Below are positions 1 to 9,771 of a DNA stretch of 64,000 nucleotides, piece by piece. The position numbers were made by a program, and so were the translations under genes. Position 1 is the stretch's first letter, and each line of letters opens with the position of its first letter. This DNA comes from Hyphomicrobiales bacterium (GTDB lineage Bacteria > Pseudomonadota > Alphaproteobacteria > Rhizobiales > Rhizobiaceae), in NCBI GenBank assembly GCA_900468535.1, contig UBTY01000031.1, positions 1 to 64,000 of the forward strand, read 5' to 3'. Under the pieces are notes generated by a model. It made no database searches, was not told where the DNA came from, and worked only from the letters and a program-made list of their open reading frames with translations.

Positions 1-1045
1 ACGTGGCGCCATCCATGCCCTCAGGCAGCGTCACCCAGATGAACATTCCCCCTTCCGGCCTGGTCCAGCTCGTTCCCGCCGGCATGTACTTTTCGAGCGC
101 TGCCAGCATCACATCGCGGCGATGGCTGTAGACAGACTTGATCTTGGCAACCTGAGCATCGAAGCCGCGCTCGGCAACGTGCGAGATTGCCATCTGGTTG
201 ATCGTCGAGGAATGCAGGTCGGCCGCCTGCTTCATCAGCACCAGCTTGCGGATGACAGGGGCGTTAGCGACGATGAAGCCGACGCGCAGACCCGGCGCCA
301 GCGTCTTCGAGAAGCTGCCGCAGTAGATCGTGCGGGTGTTGTTGATGTTGCCCTTCCTCGCGATCTCCGTCGCCAGGATCGGCGCGATCGGCGTTCCGTC
401 GTAACGCAGCGACTGATAGGCGCCATCCTCGATCACGGCGATATCGAGTTCATCGGCGAGCGCCAGAACCTTTTCCCGTCCATCCTGATCGACGGTCTCG
501 CCGGTGGGGTTGGAAAAGTCGGCGGAGAGATAGGCAAACTTCACCTTGCCGCCTGCGGCTTCGGCCTGCGTTCGGTAGGACTCCGGCGTCCGGTTGCCGT
601 TTGGCGTCAGCTGATCGTAGTTCGGCTCATAGGCATTGAAGGCCTGCAGCGCGCCGAGATAGGTCGGCCAGGTGACAAGCCCGGTATCGCCGGGCGACAG
701 GAACAGTTTTCCGAGATAATCCAGCCCCTGCTGCGAGCCGGATACGATGAAAACGTTATCGAGCTCGCAGGGAATGCCGAGCGCGGCCATCTGCTTGACC
801 AGCCATTCGCGAAGCGGCTTGTAGCCCTCGCTGACGGAGTACTGCAGAGCAGCGTTCACGGCAGTGCTGCTGAAGATATCCGCGTAGGCCGCCTTGAATT
901 CCTGATCGGGAAACAGCGCCGGATCCGGAATGCCGCCCGCAAAAGAGATGATATCGGGCCGATCGAGCAACTCCAAAAGCTCGCGAATTTCCGATGCGCG
1001 CATACGCGAAGAACGGGTTGCAAAGATATTGTCCCAATTCAACAT
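1..1045 (-). CDS. PLP-dependent aminotransferase, fold type I (2-aminoadipate/aspartate aminotransferase-like), partial at left edge
   Basis: Read on the minus strand from an ATG at 1045, the frame stays open to the left edge, so the C-terminus is missing. The protein starts MLNWDNIFATRSSRMRAS and carries SFAGGIPDP near residue 37, a hallmark of the LysN/MocR-type branch of class I/II aminotransferases. The Schiff-base lysine is in GSFSKTLAPGLRVG at about residue 247. No GntR-type DNA-binding domain precedes it, so it is an enzyme and not a MocR regulator. It is divergent from ilvE, and a palindrome (1098-1122) lies about 53 nt upstream. Probable role is transamination of an amino acid; the substrate cannot be read from the sequence. 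Confidence 0.85.
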   Translation of the reverse strand, partial: MLNWDNIFATRSSRMRASEIRELLELLDRPDIISFAGGIPDPALFPDQEFKAAYADIFSSTAVNAALQYSVSEGYKPLREWLVKQMAALGIPCELDNVFIVSGSQQGLDYLGKLFLSPGDTGLVTWPTYLGALQAFNAYEPNYDQLTPNGNRTPESYRTQAEAAGGKVKFAYLSADFSNPTGETVDQDGREKVLALADELDIAVIEDGAYQSLRYDGTPIAPILATEIARKGNINNTRTIYCGSFSKTLAPGLRVGFIVANAPVIRKLVLMKQAADLHSSTINQMAISHVAERGFDAQVAKIKSVYSHRRDVMLAALEKYMPAGTSWTRPEGGMFIWVTLPEGMDGAT

Positions 1046-1097
1046 GGGGGTTTCCTCGTAATTTTTTGTCTTTAAACGAGAGAACCACGCAATAAAT

Positions 1098-1122
1098 AAT
1101 AAGTCAACATTACTGACCTATT
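1098..1122. promoter_or_regulatory. Imperfect palindromic operator, AAGTCA-N7-TGACCT
   Basis: Arms AATAAGTCA (1098-1106) and TGACCTATT (1114-1122) match with one mismatch around a 7-nt spacer. It lies in the 202-bp region between the left-edge aminotransferase and ilvE, nearer the aminotransferase. The same half-site and spacing occur at 21346-21370 in front of a LysE exporter gene. The binding protein is not identifiable here. Confidence 0.5.
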
Positions 1123-1247
1123 TGTTTGCTACCGTAACAATTTTCCGCGCTTTTAATCCGAAACATCGCGAAATCGGCCTTTTCAAAGCACACCCGGCGG
1201 CAGTAGTGTCGCCGCCGAAATCCAATAGGCTATGAAGGTGCCAGGAA

Positions 1248-2348
1248 ATGACCGCGTCGTTGAACACTCCCGAAATCAAGATCGAATTCCATAGCTCGCC
1301 GGTCCCGGACGCCGACCGCGTCAAGGCACTGGAAACGCCTGGTTTCGGCAAGATCTTCACCGACCACATGGTGCTGGCGCGCTGGACGCCGGACAAGGGC
1401 TGGCACGATGCGAAGGTCACCCCCCGCCGCCCACTCGAGCTCGACCCGGCAAGCGCGGTCCTGCATTACGCCCAGGAAATCTTCGAAGGCATGAAGGCCT
1501 ACAAGGCCGACGACGGCCGCATCCTGCTCTTCCGTCCCGAGGAGAACGCCCGCCGCTTCGCGAAGTCGGCGGACCGCATGGCCATGCCTCCCGTTCCGGA
1601 AGATCTCTTTCTCAAGGCGGTCGAGGAGTTGGTTCGCGTTGACAAGGCCTGGATCCCGTCCGGCGACGGCAGCCTCTATCTGCGCCCGTTCATGTTCGCC
1701 AACGAAGCCTTCCTCGGAGTTCGGCCGGCGCAGGAGTATATTTTCTGCGTGATTGCCTCCCCCGTGGGTGCTTACTTCAAGGGTGGCGCCAAGGCTGTTT
1801 CCCTGTGGGTTGAGACCGAATACACGCGTGCGGCGGCCGGCGGCACGGGTGCGGCCAAGTGCGGCGGCAACTACGCGGCCAGCCTCGTGGCGCAAGCCGA
1901 AGCCGCCAAGAAGGAATGCGATCAGGTCGTCTTCCTCGATGCAGCTGAACATCGCTGGGTCGAGGAGCTCGGCGGCATGAACGTCTTCTTCGTGATGAAC
2001 GACGGCTCCGTCGTGACCCCGCCTCTCGGCGGCACGATCCTGCCGGGCATCACCCGTGCGTCGGTCATCGTTCTTGCGGAAGAAAAAGGCCTGCGCGTTG
2101 AGCAGCGCGCCTACTCCTTCGCGGAGTGGCAGGCCGATGCCGCCAGCGGCAAGCTGGTGGAAGCCTTTGCGTGCGGCACCGCCGCTGTCCTCGCAGGCAT
2201 CGGCCTCGTCCGGCATGCCGGCGGCGAGTTCAAGGTCGGCGATGGCCAGACCGGCAAGCTGACGTCGGAACTACGCAACGAACTGGTCGGCCTGCAGAAG
2301 GGCGTGACCAACGATGAGCGCGGCTGGACCCGCCGCATCCTGGCGTAA
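1248..2348 (+). CDS. ilvE: Branched-chain amino acid aminotransferase
   Basis: Class IV PLP transaminase (366 aa) catalysing the last step of valine, leucine and isoleucine synthesis and the first step of their breakdown, using glutamate/2-oxoglutarate. Family motifs are QEIFEGMKAY, RPEENARRF and the lysine in GTGAAKCGGNYAAS (K204), followed by the glycine-rich PLP phosphate-binding region. The length matches the long, eukaryote-like BCAT group and not the roughly 309-aa E. coli form. The ATG at 1248 follows an AGGA-containing site. A perfect hairpin at 2404-2435 ends the unit. ilvC, ilvNB and azlCD occur elsewhere in the window as separate units. Confidence 0.95.
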   Translation: MTASLNTPEIKIEFHSSPVPDADRVKALETPGFGKIFTDHMVLARWTPDKGWHDAKVTPRRPLELDPASAVLHYAQEIFEGMKAYKADDGRILLFRPEENARRFAKSADRMAMPPVPEDLFLKAVEELVRVDKAWIPSGDGSLYLRPFMFANEAFLGVRPAQEYIFCVIASPVGAYFKGGAKAVSLWVETEYTRAAAGGTGAAKCGGNYAASLVAQAEAAKKECDQVVFLDAAEHRWVEELGGMNVFFVMNDGSVVTPPLGGTILPGITRASVIVLAEEKGLRVEQRAYSFAEWQADAASGKLVEAFACGTAAVLAGIGLVRHAGGEFKVGDGQTGKLTSELRNELVGLQKGVTNDERGWTRRILA

Positions 2349-2403
2349 GCCTTGCCGCCATCTGACGGAGCGCAAGTCTGTCAGGCAACGCATGTTATAA
2401 GTA

Positions 2404-2435
2404 AAAGGCCGGCAACTTCGCAATTGCCGGCCTTT
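2404..2435. terminator. Hairpin terminator after ilvE
   Basis: Perfect 12-bp stem (2404-2415 with 2424-2435) around an 8-nt loop. A-rich and T-rich stem ends make it usable in both directions between the convergent ilvE and the YidB-like gene. Confidence 0.75.
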
Positions 2436-2471
2436 CCATAAGTAACGCCCCCGCAAGGTGGCGTTTGCTCC

Positions 2472-2963
2472 TTACGAACGCAACAGGGCGGCGATCTGCG
2501 CCTGGTTCGGAATCTGCCCCTGCGGCGTCAGTTTGTCGACCACACCGGGCAGAACTTTCGAGAGTTGGCTCAACAGCTCCTGCTCGCTGATACCGGCCTG
2601 CCGCGCCAGATCGCTTATGGTCTGCGAGCCGAGCGCGTTTTCAAGGCTCCCGGGCGCAATCGGCTCGTTCTGCCCCGGCTTCACCCAGGAATCGGCAACC
2701 GAGCCCTGCCCAGCTTCCGCGAGCTTGCCGAGCAGCCCGCCCAATCCGCCGAGACCGCCGAGCCCCCCGGCAAGACCGCCGAGATTGCCGAGTAATCCGC
2801 CATCGTCGGCGCCGCTGTTGGCCGGTTGGTTCGGCTGCTGCGCCTGTGGCGCCTCGTCCTTACCGCCGCCGCCAAGCAACTTGCCGACGAGAAGCGCGCC
2901 AAGCGCGATCATGATCGGTTTCGAAATACTCCCGCCAGGAACGGCGTCATCAAAGATTCCCAT
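2472..2963 (-). CDS. YidB-like DUF937 family protein
   Basis: 163-aa protein starting MGIFDDAVPG. The ATG at 2963 is preceded by a strong GGAGG on the minus strand, which excludes the longer upstream extension. An N-terminal hydrophobic stretch (about residues 15-32) is followed by a Gln/Pro-rich linker and a low-complexity GGL repeat (about residues 60-85). The C-terminal domain has the LARQAGISEQELLSQLSKVL pattern of the YidB/DUF937 family. Biochemical function is unknown. It is divergent from a small GlsB/YeaQ-like membrane protein gene. Confidence 0.75.
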   Translation of the reverse strand: MGIFDDAVPGGSISKPIMIALGALLVGKLLGGGGKDEAPQAQQPNQPANSGADDGGLLGNLGGLAGGLGGLGGLGGLLGKLAEAGQGSVADSWVKPGQNEPIAPGSLENALGSQTISDLARQAGISEQELLSQLSKVLPGVVDKLTPQGQIPNQAQIAALLRS

Positions 2964-3105
2964 GTCATCCTCCTTCGGCATTGTTTGAAACGAAGAACAA
3001 AAACACAACATGAGGCCCGGCCGAGCCTTGAATTCCGGCACGACAACTTTAGCTCCTGCTGAAAGATGGTCGGATTGTCCGGCCAATCAAGGAGGGGAAA
3101 ACAAC

Positions 3106-3363
3106 ATGTCTGTGATCGGGTGGATTATTCTCGGATTGATTGCGGGTTTTATCGGCAGCAAGATCGTCAACAAGACCGGTTCCGGCATGCTGATGGACAT
3201 CGTCCTCGGCATCGTCGGCGCAATTGTCGGCGGCGTGATCTTCAGCTTTTTCGGCGCCTCCGGCATCACGGGCCTGAATATCTACAGCCTTGTCGTGGCC
3301 GTCATCGGAGCGGTGGTCGTGCTGTGGCTCTACCACACGGTCAGCGGGCGCAGGTCGATCTAG
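3106..3363 (+). CDS. GlsB/YeaQ/YmgE family small membrane protein
   Basis: 85-aa protein, nearly all hydrophobic, beginning MSVIGWIILGLIAGFIGSKI. It has three membrane segments with the GIVGAIVGG motif typical of the transglycosylase-associated/GlsB stress-response family. The ATG at 3106 has a GGAGG site at 3091-3095; an earlier in-frame ATG has no such site. The family is linked to envelope and general stress, but its molecular role is not established. It converges on ilvC across a hairpin. Confidence 0.8.
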   Translation: MSVIGWIILGLIAGFIGSKIVNKTGSGMLMDIVLGIVGAIVGGVIFSFFGASGITGLNIYSLVVAVIGAVVVLWLYHTVSGRRSI

Positions 3364-3388
3364 CTTCCGCACATCGCGGAAACGGAAA

Positions 3389-3412
3389 AGGCCGGAGCTT
3401 TCGCCCCGGCCT
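3389..3412. terminator. Bidirectional hairpin between the GlsB-like gene and ilvC
   Basis: Inverted repeat AGGCCGG (3389-3395) and CCGGCCT (3406-3412), flanked by A-runs on the left and a short T-containing tail on the right. It sits in the convergent gap and can serve both genes. Confidence 0.65.
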
Positions 3413-3436
3413 CTTAAATCATAGTTCAAAAACCGC

Positions 3437-5153
<1,717 letters not shown>

Positions 5154-5171
5154 GTTGCTCACTCCCGATAT

Positions 5172-5185
5172 GTACCGTACGGTAC
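5172..5185. promoter_or_regulatory. 14-bp perfect palindrome, probable TetR operator
   Basis: GTACCGTACGGTAC reads the same on both strands and lies 19 nt upstream of the chosen TetR start. Short perfect palindromes at this position are typical of TetR autoregulation. Confidence 0.55.
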
Positions 5186-5322
5186 GGTTCGTAGGCTTTA
5201 TGCTGCAAAGCTCTCGGCGCGTCAAGCGGCGTCATAGCAAAATTTCAACGGATCCGCGCCGGTAAATTCGCGATACTGCGGATCGCGTATAGTGGCGCCG
5301 CCGGAACGACAGGAGGAGGTCT

Positions 5323-6225
5323 CTATACCCCGTCGGGCTCGCGCGCCGCCTCAATGTCCCTGAGTGGAGACAAGCCGTAGACGCGGCTGTATTCGCGACT
5401 GAATTGCGACGGGCTCTGGTAGCCGACGCGGTGGCCCGCCGTTCCGGCATCCAGACGCTCGATCAGCATCAATCGCCGTGCCTCGTGCAGCCTCAGCTGC
5501 TTCTGATACTGCACCGGGGTCATGGCGGTGATCGATTTGAAATGGTGATGGAAGGACGACACGCTCATGCTGACGTGTTCGGCCAGATCCTCGATGCGCA
5601 GCGGCCGTGCGAAATTCTGCCGGAGCCAGGCAATCGCGCGTGCGATCCGGTTGCCGTGGCTGTCGGCAACCGCAATGTTGATAAGCCGTCCACCATCGGG
5701 ACCGGTCAGGACGCGATAGAGGATTTCCTGTTCGATCAGCGGCGCCATCGCCGCGATATCGTTTGGACTATCGAGCAAGCGCAGCAACCTTACAGTTGCA
5801 TCCAGAAACTCCGGCGTGGCCACATTGACCGCAATCCCGCGACCCTGCCCCGGCGCTCCCGGTCGCGGAATATCCGCGCGGCTGAGCAGGTCCAGAACCT
5901 TCTCGCTGTTGATTGCGAGCGTCAGGCACAAGTGCGGAACCTCCGCGCTGGCATCGACCACGCGCCAGATCACGGGCAGATCCAGCGATGTCAGGAGGTA
6001 ATCGCCAGCGCCGTAATTAATGACATCGGATCCGAGGCGAAGGCTCTTCGCACCCTGAATCACAATGGCGATACACGGCCGGTAGCTGCCATGGCAGGGC
6101 ATGCTCGGCGTATGCCGGCGGCTGATCCGCAGGCTCTCGATACCCGTTCGGAATTCGCCCTCATCGATCGCATGGCGCGCAGCGATGGAAGCGATTTCAT
6201 GATAAGGATTGAACGGCAAGGTCAT
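5323..6225 (-). CDS. AraC family transcriptional regulator (AraC_N type)
   Basis: 300 aa. The N-terminal half contains the GSYRPCIAIVIQGAKSLRLG segment of the AraC_N cupin-like domain. The C-terminal half has two helix-turn-helix motifs: IEDLAEHVSMSVSSFHHHFK and the GYQSPSQFSREYSRVYG signature. It is divergent from an alcohol dehydrogenase gene (190 bp apart), the usual arrangement when a regulator of this type controls a neighbouring reductase. A 20-bp palindrome sits in the shared region. Confidence 0.85.
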   Translation of the reverse strand: MTLPFNPYHEIASIAARHAIDEGEFRTGIESLRISRRHTPSMPCHGSYRPCIAIVIQGAKSLRLGSDVINYGAGDYLLTSLDLPVIWRVVDASAEVPHLCLTLAINSEKVLDLLSRADIPRPGAPGQGRGIAVNVATPEFLDATVRLLRLLDSPNDIAAMAPLIEQEILYRVLTGPDGGRLINIAVADSHGNRIARAIAWLRQNFARPLRIEDLAEHVSMSVSSFHHHFKSITAMTPVQYQKQLRLHEARRLMLIERLDAGTAGHRVGYQSPSQFSREYSRVYGLSPLRDIEAAREPDGV

Positions 6226-6310
6226 GCGAGAAAGGCCCTTCGTCTGCGTGCCGGCGGATGGCCCCTATCTAGGCCACGTTGGCGTGACCTGAAATAGGCG
6301 ATCCTCTCAA

Positions 6311-6330
6311 TTTTGCAGGATCGTGCAAAA
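6311..6330. promoter_or_regulatory. Palindrome between AraC regulator and alcohol dehydrogenase
   Basis: Arms TTTTGCA (6311-6317) and TGCAAAA (6324-6330) pair perfectly around a 6-nt centre. It lies 86 bp upstream of each start (AraC 6225, dehydrogenase 6416), so it is a good candidate operator for one or both divergent genes. Confidence 0.5.
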
Positions 6331-6415
6331 AGCTCGGAGGATTGCTCTACCGCCCAAGAGACGATCCGGTGCATTTTCCGGCCATCCACCCAGGAACCCC
6401 GAAAGGAAGTCTCAG

Positions 6416-7462
6416 ATGCCTATTGCAAAAGGCTATGCTGCCACCGATGCGTCGAAGCCGCTCACGCCCTTCACCTTCGAGCGCCGCGATCCCAATCCCG
6501 ACGACGTCGTGATCGACATCAAGTTCGCCGGCATCTGCCATTCGGACATCCATACCGTCCGCAACGAATGGAAGAACGCCGTCTATCCTATCGTGCCGGG
6601 CCACGAGATTGCCGGCATCGTCTCTGCTGTCGGTTCCGCCGTCACCAAGTTCAATGTCGGCGACCGCGTCGGTGTCGGCTGCTTCGTCGACAGCTGCGTC
6701 GGCTGCGCCTCGCGCGACGTTGACCTCGAGCAGTACATGCCGGGCCTCGTCGGCACCTACAACAGCGTCGAAGCAGACGGCAAGACGCCGACCCAGGGCG
6801 GCTATTCCGACTCCATCGTCGTCAAGGAAGGCTACGTCATGTCCATTCCGGACAACCTTCCGCTCGACGCCTCCGCCCCGTTGCTCTGCGCCGGTATCAC
6901 GCTCTACTCCCCGCTTCGCCACTGGAATGCCGGCCCCGGCAAGAAGGTTGCGATCGTCGGCATGGGCGGCCTCGGCCACATGGGCGTCAAGCTCGGCGCG
7001 GCCATGGGTGCCGATATCACCGTCCTCTCCCAGAGCCTTTCCAAGAAGGAAGACGGCCTGAAGCTCGGCGCCAAGGAATACTATGCGACGTCAGACGAAG
7101 AGACCTTCAAGAAGCTCGCGGGTACCTTTGATCTGGTGATCTGCACGGTCAGTGCGGAAATCGACTGGAACGCCTATCTCGGCCTGATCAAGGTCGACGG
7201 AGCTTTCGTTGTCGTCGGCGCACCGGAAAACCCGATACCGGTTCACGCCTTCTCGTTGATCCCCGGCCGCAAGAGCATTTCTGGCTCGATGATCGGCTCG
7301 ATCAAGGAAACCCAGGAAATGCTCGACTTCTGCGGCGAGCACAACATCGTCTCCGAGATCGAGAAGATCAACATCCAGCAGGTCAACGAAGCTTACGAGC
7401 GCGTTCTGAAGAGCGACGTCCGCTACCGCTTCGTCATCGACATCGCCTCGCTGGCAGCCTGA
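6416..7462 (+). CDS. NAD(P)-dependent alcohol dehydrogenase (YahK/cinnamyl-alcohol type), structural zinc site degraded
   Basis: 348-aa medium-chain dehydrogenase/reductase. The ATG at 6416 follows a GAAAGGAAGT site; an upstream in-frame ATG lacks one. Catalytic zinc ligands are present ([22 protein letters not shown]), as is the nucleotide motif [11 protein letters not shown]. The structural-zinc lobe normally reads C-x2-C-x2-C-x7-C. Here C94 and C97 are kept, but the third and fourth positions are R100 and M108. The enzyme should still reduce aldehydes or oxidise alcohols, but the lobe must fold without a normal zinc site. AraC-type regulator is divergent. Confidence 0.88.
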   Translation: MPIAKGYAATDASKPLTPFTFERRDPNPDDVVIDIKFAGICHSDIHTVRNEWKNAVYPIVPGHEIAGIVSAVGSAVTKFNVGDRVGVGCFVDSCVGCASRDVDLEQYMPGLVGTYNSVEADGKTPTQGGYSDSIVVKEGYVMSIPDNLPLDASAPLLCAGITLYSPLRHWNAGPGKKVAIVGMGGLGHMGVKLGAAMGADITVLSQSLSKKEDGLKLGAKEYYATSDEETFKKLAGTFDLVICTVSAEIDWNAYLGLIKVDGAFVVVGAPENPIPVHAFSLIPGRKSISGSMIGSIKETQEMLDFCGEHNIVSEIEKINIQQVNEAYERVLKSDVRYRFVIDIASLAA

Positions 7463-7484
7463 GACTCAAACATCTGCGAATAGG

Positions 7485-7504
7485 GGCGGCTCTTCGGAGC
7501 CGCC
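7485..7504. terminator. UUCG-loop hairpin between alcohol dehydrogenase and NDH-2
   Basis: Perfect 8-bp stem GGCGGCTC/GAGCCGCC closed by a TTCG tetraloop in the 41-bp convergent gap. It touches the last base of the NDH-2 stop codon. Likely a shared terminator. Confidence 0.65.
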
Positions 7505-8769
7505 TACCCTTCGTCGCGCATCGTCTCTTTTTGCGTGATCAGCCGGGCACTGTGCTGGCCGCTGAGATAGATCCACAACCAGCTCCACGCCACGGCAAAG
7601 CGTGACCGCGTACCGATCAGGAAGTAGATATGGGCAAGTCCCCATATCCACCATGCAATCCATCCCTTCAGCTTGATCTTTCCGAAATCGACGATCGCAG
7701 CACTTTGGCCGATCGTCGCGAGACTGCCCTGATGTCGGTAGCGGAAAGCCTGCGGTGCCCCCTTGCCTGCGAGCCGCGCCCGAACGACCTTCGCGACATA
7801 GCCTCCCTGCTGCTTTGCCGCAGGCGCTATGCCGGGCACGGGCGAACCGTCGCTTCGTTTCACCGACGCAGTATCGCCGATCACGAAGACGTCGGGCAGG
7901 CCAGGCGCGGCCAAATCCGGCCCGACAATGGCCCTGCCGGCGCGGTCGGCCGGTATGTCGAGCCACTTCGCAGCCGGCGATGCCTGCACCCCGGCGGCCC
8001 AGACGATCGTCCGGCTTGCCAGAAATGTCTCCCCGATCTTCACGCCATCAGCCGAGCATTCCGTCACCGGCTTGCCCAAGCGCACCTCGACGCCGAGGTC
8101 TTCCAGCGCCTTCTGGGCGTAGGCGGAAAGCTCTTCGGCAAAGCTCGGGAGCACACGCGGGCCGGCCTCCACGAGCACGACCTTGGTGGTCCGGGTGTCG
8201 ATGTTGCGGAATTCCTTCGGCATCGTCTTGTGCGCCAGCTCGGCGATGATGCCGGCGAGTTCGACACCTGTCGGCCCCGCGCCGATGATGGTGAAGGTCA
8301 ACAGAGAGTCGCGCACCGCCGGATCCGTCGCCAACTCCGCCCGTTCGAACGCCAAAAGCACGCGCCGACGTATGGTCGTCGCATCCTCGAGCGTCTTCAA
8401 CCCCGGCGCGACGGGCTCCCACTCGTCCCGGCCGAAATAGGCGTGTGTCGCTCCAGTCGCGAGAACCAGCGTGTCGTAGTCGAGTGTTGTGCCATCCCGA
8501 AGCTGCACCTGCTTGCGCGCAGCATCCACGCCCGTGACTTCAGCCAGCAGCGTCGTCACGTCGCGGCGATCACTGTAGAGGTGGCGAATCGGCCAGGCGA
8601 TCTCGGAGGTGGAGAGGATGGTCGTCGCGACCTGATAGAGCAGCGGCTGGAACAAATGGTGGTTTCGCCGATCGACAAGCGTAATGCGCGTGCCGGCACC
8701 CTTGAGGTCGTTGATGAACTGCAGCCCGCCGAAACCGCCACCTACCACGACAACCCGATGCTCACCCAT
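7504..8769 (-). CDS. Type II NADH dehydrogenase-like FAD oxidoreductase
   Basis: 421 aa. Two Rossmann motifs (VVVVGGGFGGLQ at the N-terminus for FAD, TIIGAGPTGVELAG in the middle for NADH) and a hydrophobic C-terminal tail are typical of NDH-2. NDH-2 passes electrons from NADH to quinone at the membrane surface without pumping protons. The ATG at 8769 follows AAGGA; the frame runs about 500 bp further upstream but has no family sequence there. It stands alone, convergent with the alcohol dehydrogenase. Other flavoprotein pyridine-nucleotide reductases are a less likely alternative. Confidence 0.85.
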   Translation of the reverse strand: MGEHRVVVVGGGFGGLQFINDLKGAGTRITLVDRRNHHLFQPLLYQVATTILSTSEIAWPIRHLYSDRRDVTTLLAEVTGVDAARKQVQLRDGTTLDYDTLVLATGATHAYFGRDEWEPVAPGLKTLEDATTIRRRVLLAFERAELATDPAVRDSLLTFTIIGAGPTGVELAGIIAELAHKTMPKEFRNIDTRTTKVVLVEAGPRVLPSFAEELSAYAQKALEDLGVEVRLGKPVTECSADGVKIGETFLASRTIVWAAGVQASPAAKWLDIPADRAGRAIVGPDLAAPGLPDVFVIGDTASVKRSDGSPVPGIAPAAKQQGGYVAKVVRARLAGKGAPQAFRYRHQGSLATIGQSAAIVDFGKIKLKGWIAWWIWGLAHIYFLIGTRSRFAVAWSWLWIYLSGQHSARLITQKETMRDEG

Positions 8770-9009
8770 GGCCTGTCCTTCCATTGCTTGCTCGACGCCA
8801 AATGTCACAGACTTCTGGCGCCGTTCAATCGCTGTTTGGACATAGCACGCCTGCGCTGAACGGGCGCGTCCCGATTGTTGGCGGCCGGTTTTCCTCGCAT
8901 AGGTTTCAGCAACGAGAGAAATCGGTGGCGCGTTCGCGAAAAAAAAACCACAAACATCGCAAAGCCTCTCGGGCACAATGAGGGGGATTGAATAGGAGTA
9001 GCAGAAAGC

Positions 9010-9702
9010 ATGCGAACAATCGGATTGATCGGCGGCATGAGCTTCGAGAGTTCGGCGATCTACTATCGCCTGATCAACGAGATGGTGCGGGAACGTTGCG
9101 GCGGGCTGAGCTCGGCCGAACTCCTGATGCATTCGGTCAACTTCGAAGACATTGTCACCCTCCAGAAGGCGGGCGACTGGGCAAGCGCTGGCGTCCGTCT
9201 CGGTGACGTCGCTCTCCGCCTGCAAAATGCCGGTGCGGATTGTGTGCTGATCTGCAGCAACACCATGCACCTTGTGGCGGACGATGTGTCATCACGCGTG
9301 GACGTACCGCTGCTGCACATCATCGACGAGACGGCGAACGCACTCCATATAGCACATCGCAGGCGCCCCCTCCTTCTCGCGACACGATATACGATGGAGC
9401 ACGGCTTCTATACCGAGCGCATGAAACGCCAGGGCATCGATATGCTCGTCCCCGATGCGGCGGATCGCACTATCGTGCACGACATCATTTTCAACGAACT
9501 CTGCGCCGGCAAGATCCTGGACAGCTCCCGCCAGACGCTTCACGCGATCATCGAGAAGGCGCGCGACAATGGTGCCGATAGCATCATCCTCGGATGCACC
9601 GAGATCTGCCTCATACTCGATCCCGACCGCCTGCCTTTGCAAGGATTCGATACGACTCAAATCCACGCGCGCGCTGCAGTGGACTTCGCACTCGGCGGCT
9701 AG
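9010..9702 (+). CDS. Aspartate/glutamate racemase family protein (RacX/YgeA-like)
   Basis: 230 aa, starting MRTIGLIGGMSFESS, the classic start of the Asp/Glu racemase family. These PLP-independent racemases use two facing residues. The second is the usual cysteine in LGCTE (C196). The first site reads CSNTMH, placing a serine (S83) where classical members have cysteine and E. coli YgeA has threonine. It may interconvert D- and L-amino acids, perhaps for cell-wall remodelling; substrate unknown. GGAG lies 11 nt before the ATG. Confidence 0.85.
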   Translation: MRTIGLIGGMSFESSAIYYRLINEMVRERCGGLSSAELLMHSVNFEDIVTLQKAGDWASAGVRLGDVALRLQNAGADCVLICSNTMHLVADDVSSRVDVPLLHIIDETANALHIAHRRRPLLLATRYTMEHGFYTERMKRQGIDMLVPDAADRTIVHDIIFNELCAGKILDSSRQTLHAIIEKARDNGADSIILGCTEICLILDPDRLPLQGFDTTQIHARAAVDFALGG

Positions 9703-9717
9703 CCGATCGCAATTTAG

Positions 9718-9730
9718 TTGACTCAGTCAA
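9718..9730. promoter_or_regulatory. TTGACT-N-AGTCAA inverted repeat, probable MarR operator
   Basis: Near-perfect dyad TTGACT C AGTCAA, 42 nt before the chosen start of the MarR-GNAT gene. The first half also resembles a -35 box. The TTG at 9718 could open a longer reading frame, but it lies inside this dyad and has no ribosome site. Confidence 0.5.
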
Positions 9731-9771
9731 ATAAAACTTGGACATTGTCTCCAAAAGGAGATCCTGTCCCG

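Noticed and set aside
122..1075. Long plus-strand open frame opposite the left-edge aminotransferase
   Set aside because: The minus strand encodes a clear PLP aminotransferase with the catalytic lysine motif. The plus-strand product has no recognisable motif and reflects high-GC antisense openness.
1232..1294. Short upstream frame (ATG at 1232) overlapping the ilvE start, considered as a leader peptide
   Set aside because: It has no branched-chain codon run, no convincing ribosome site and no downstream terminator; probably chance.
2720..2800. GGL-coding repeat that looks like a microsatellite
   Set aside because: It encodes the glycine-rich linker of the YidB-like protein and is in frame throughout.
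8770..9270. Upstream extension of the NDH-2 reading frame
   Set aside because: Overlaps the divergent racemase gene and has no family sequence. The ATG at 8769 has a good ribosome site directly before the FAD motif.
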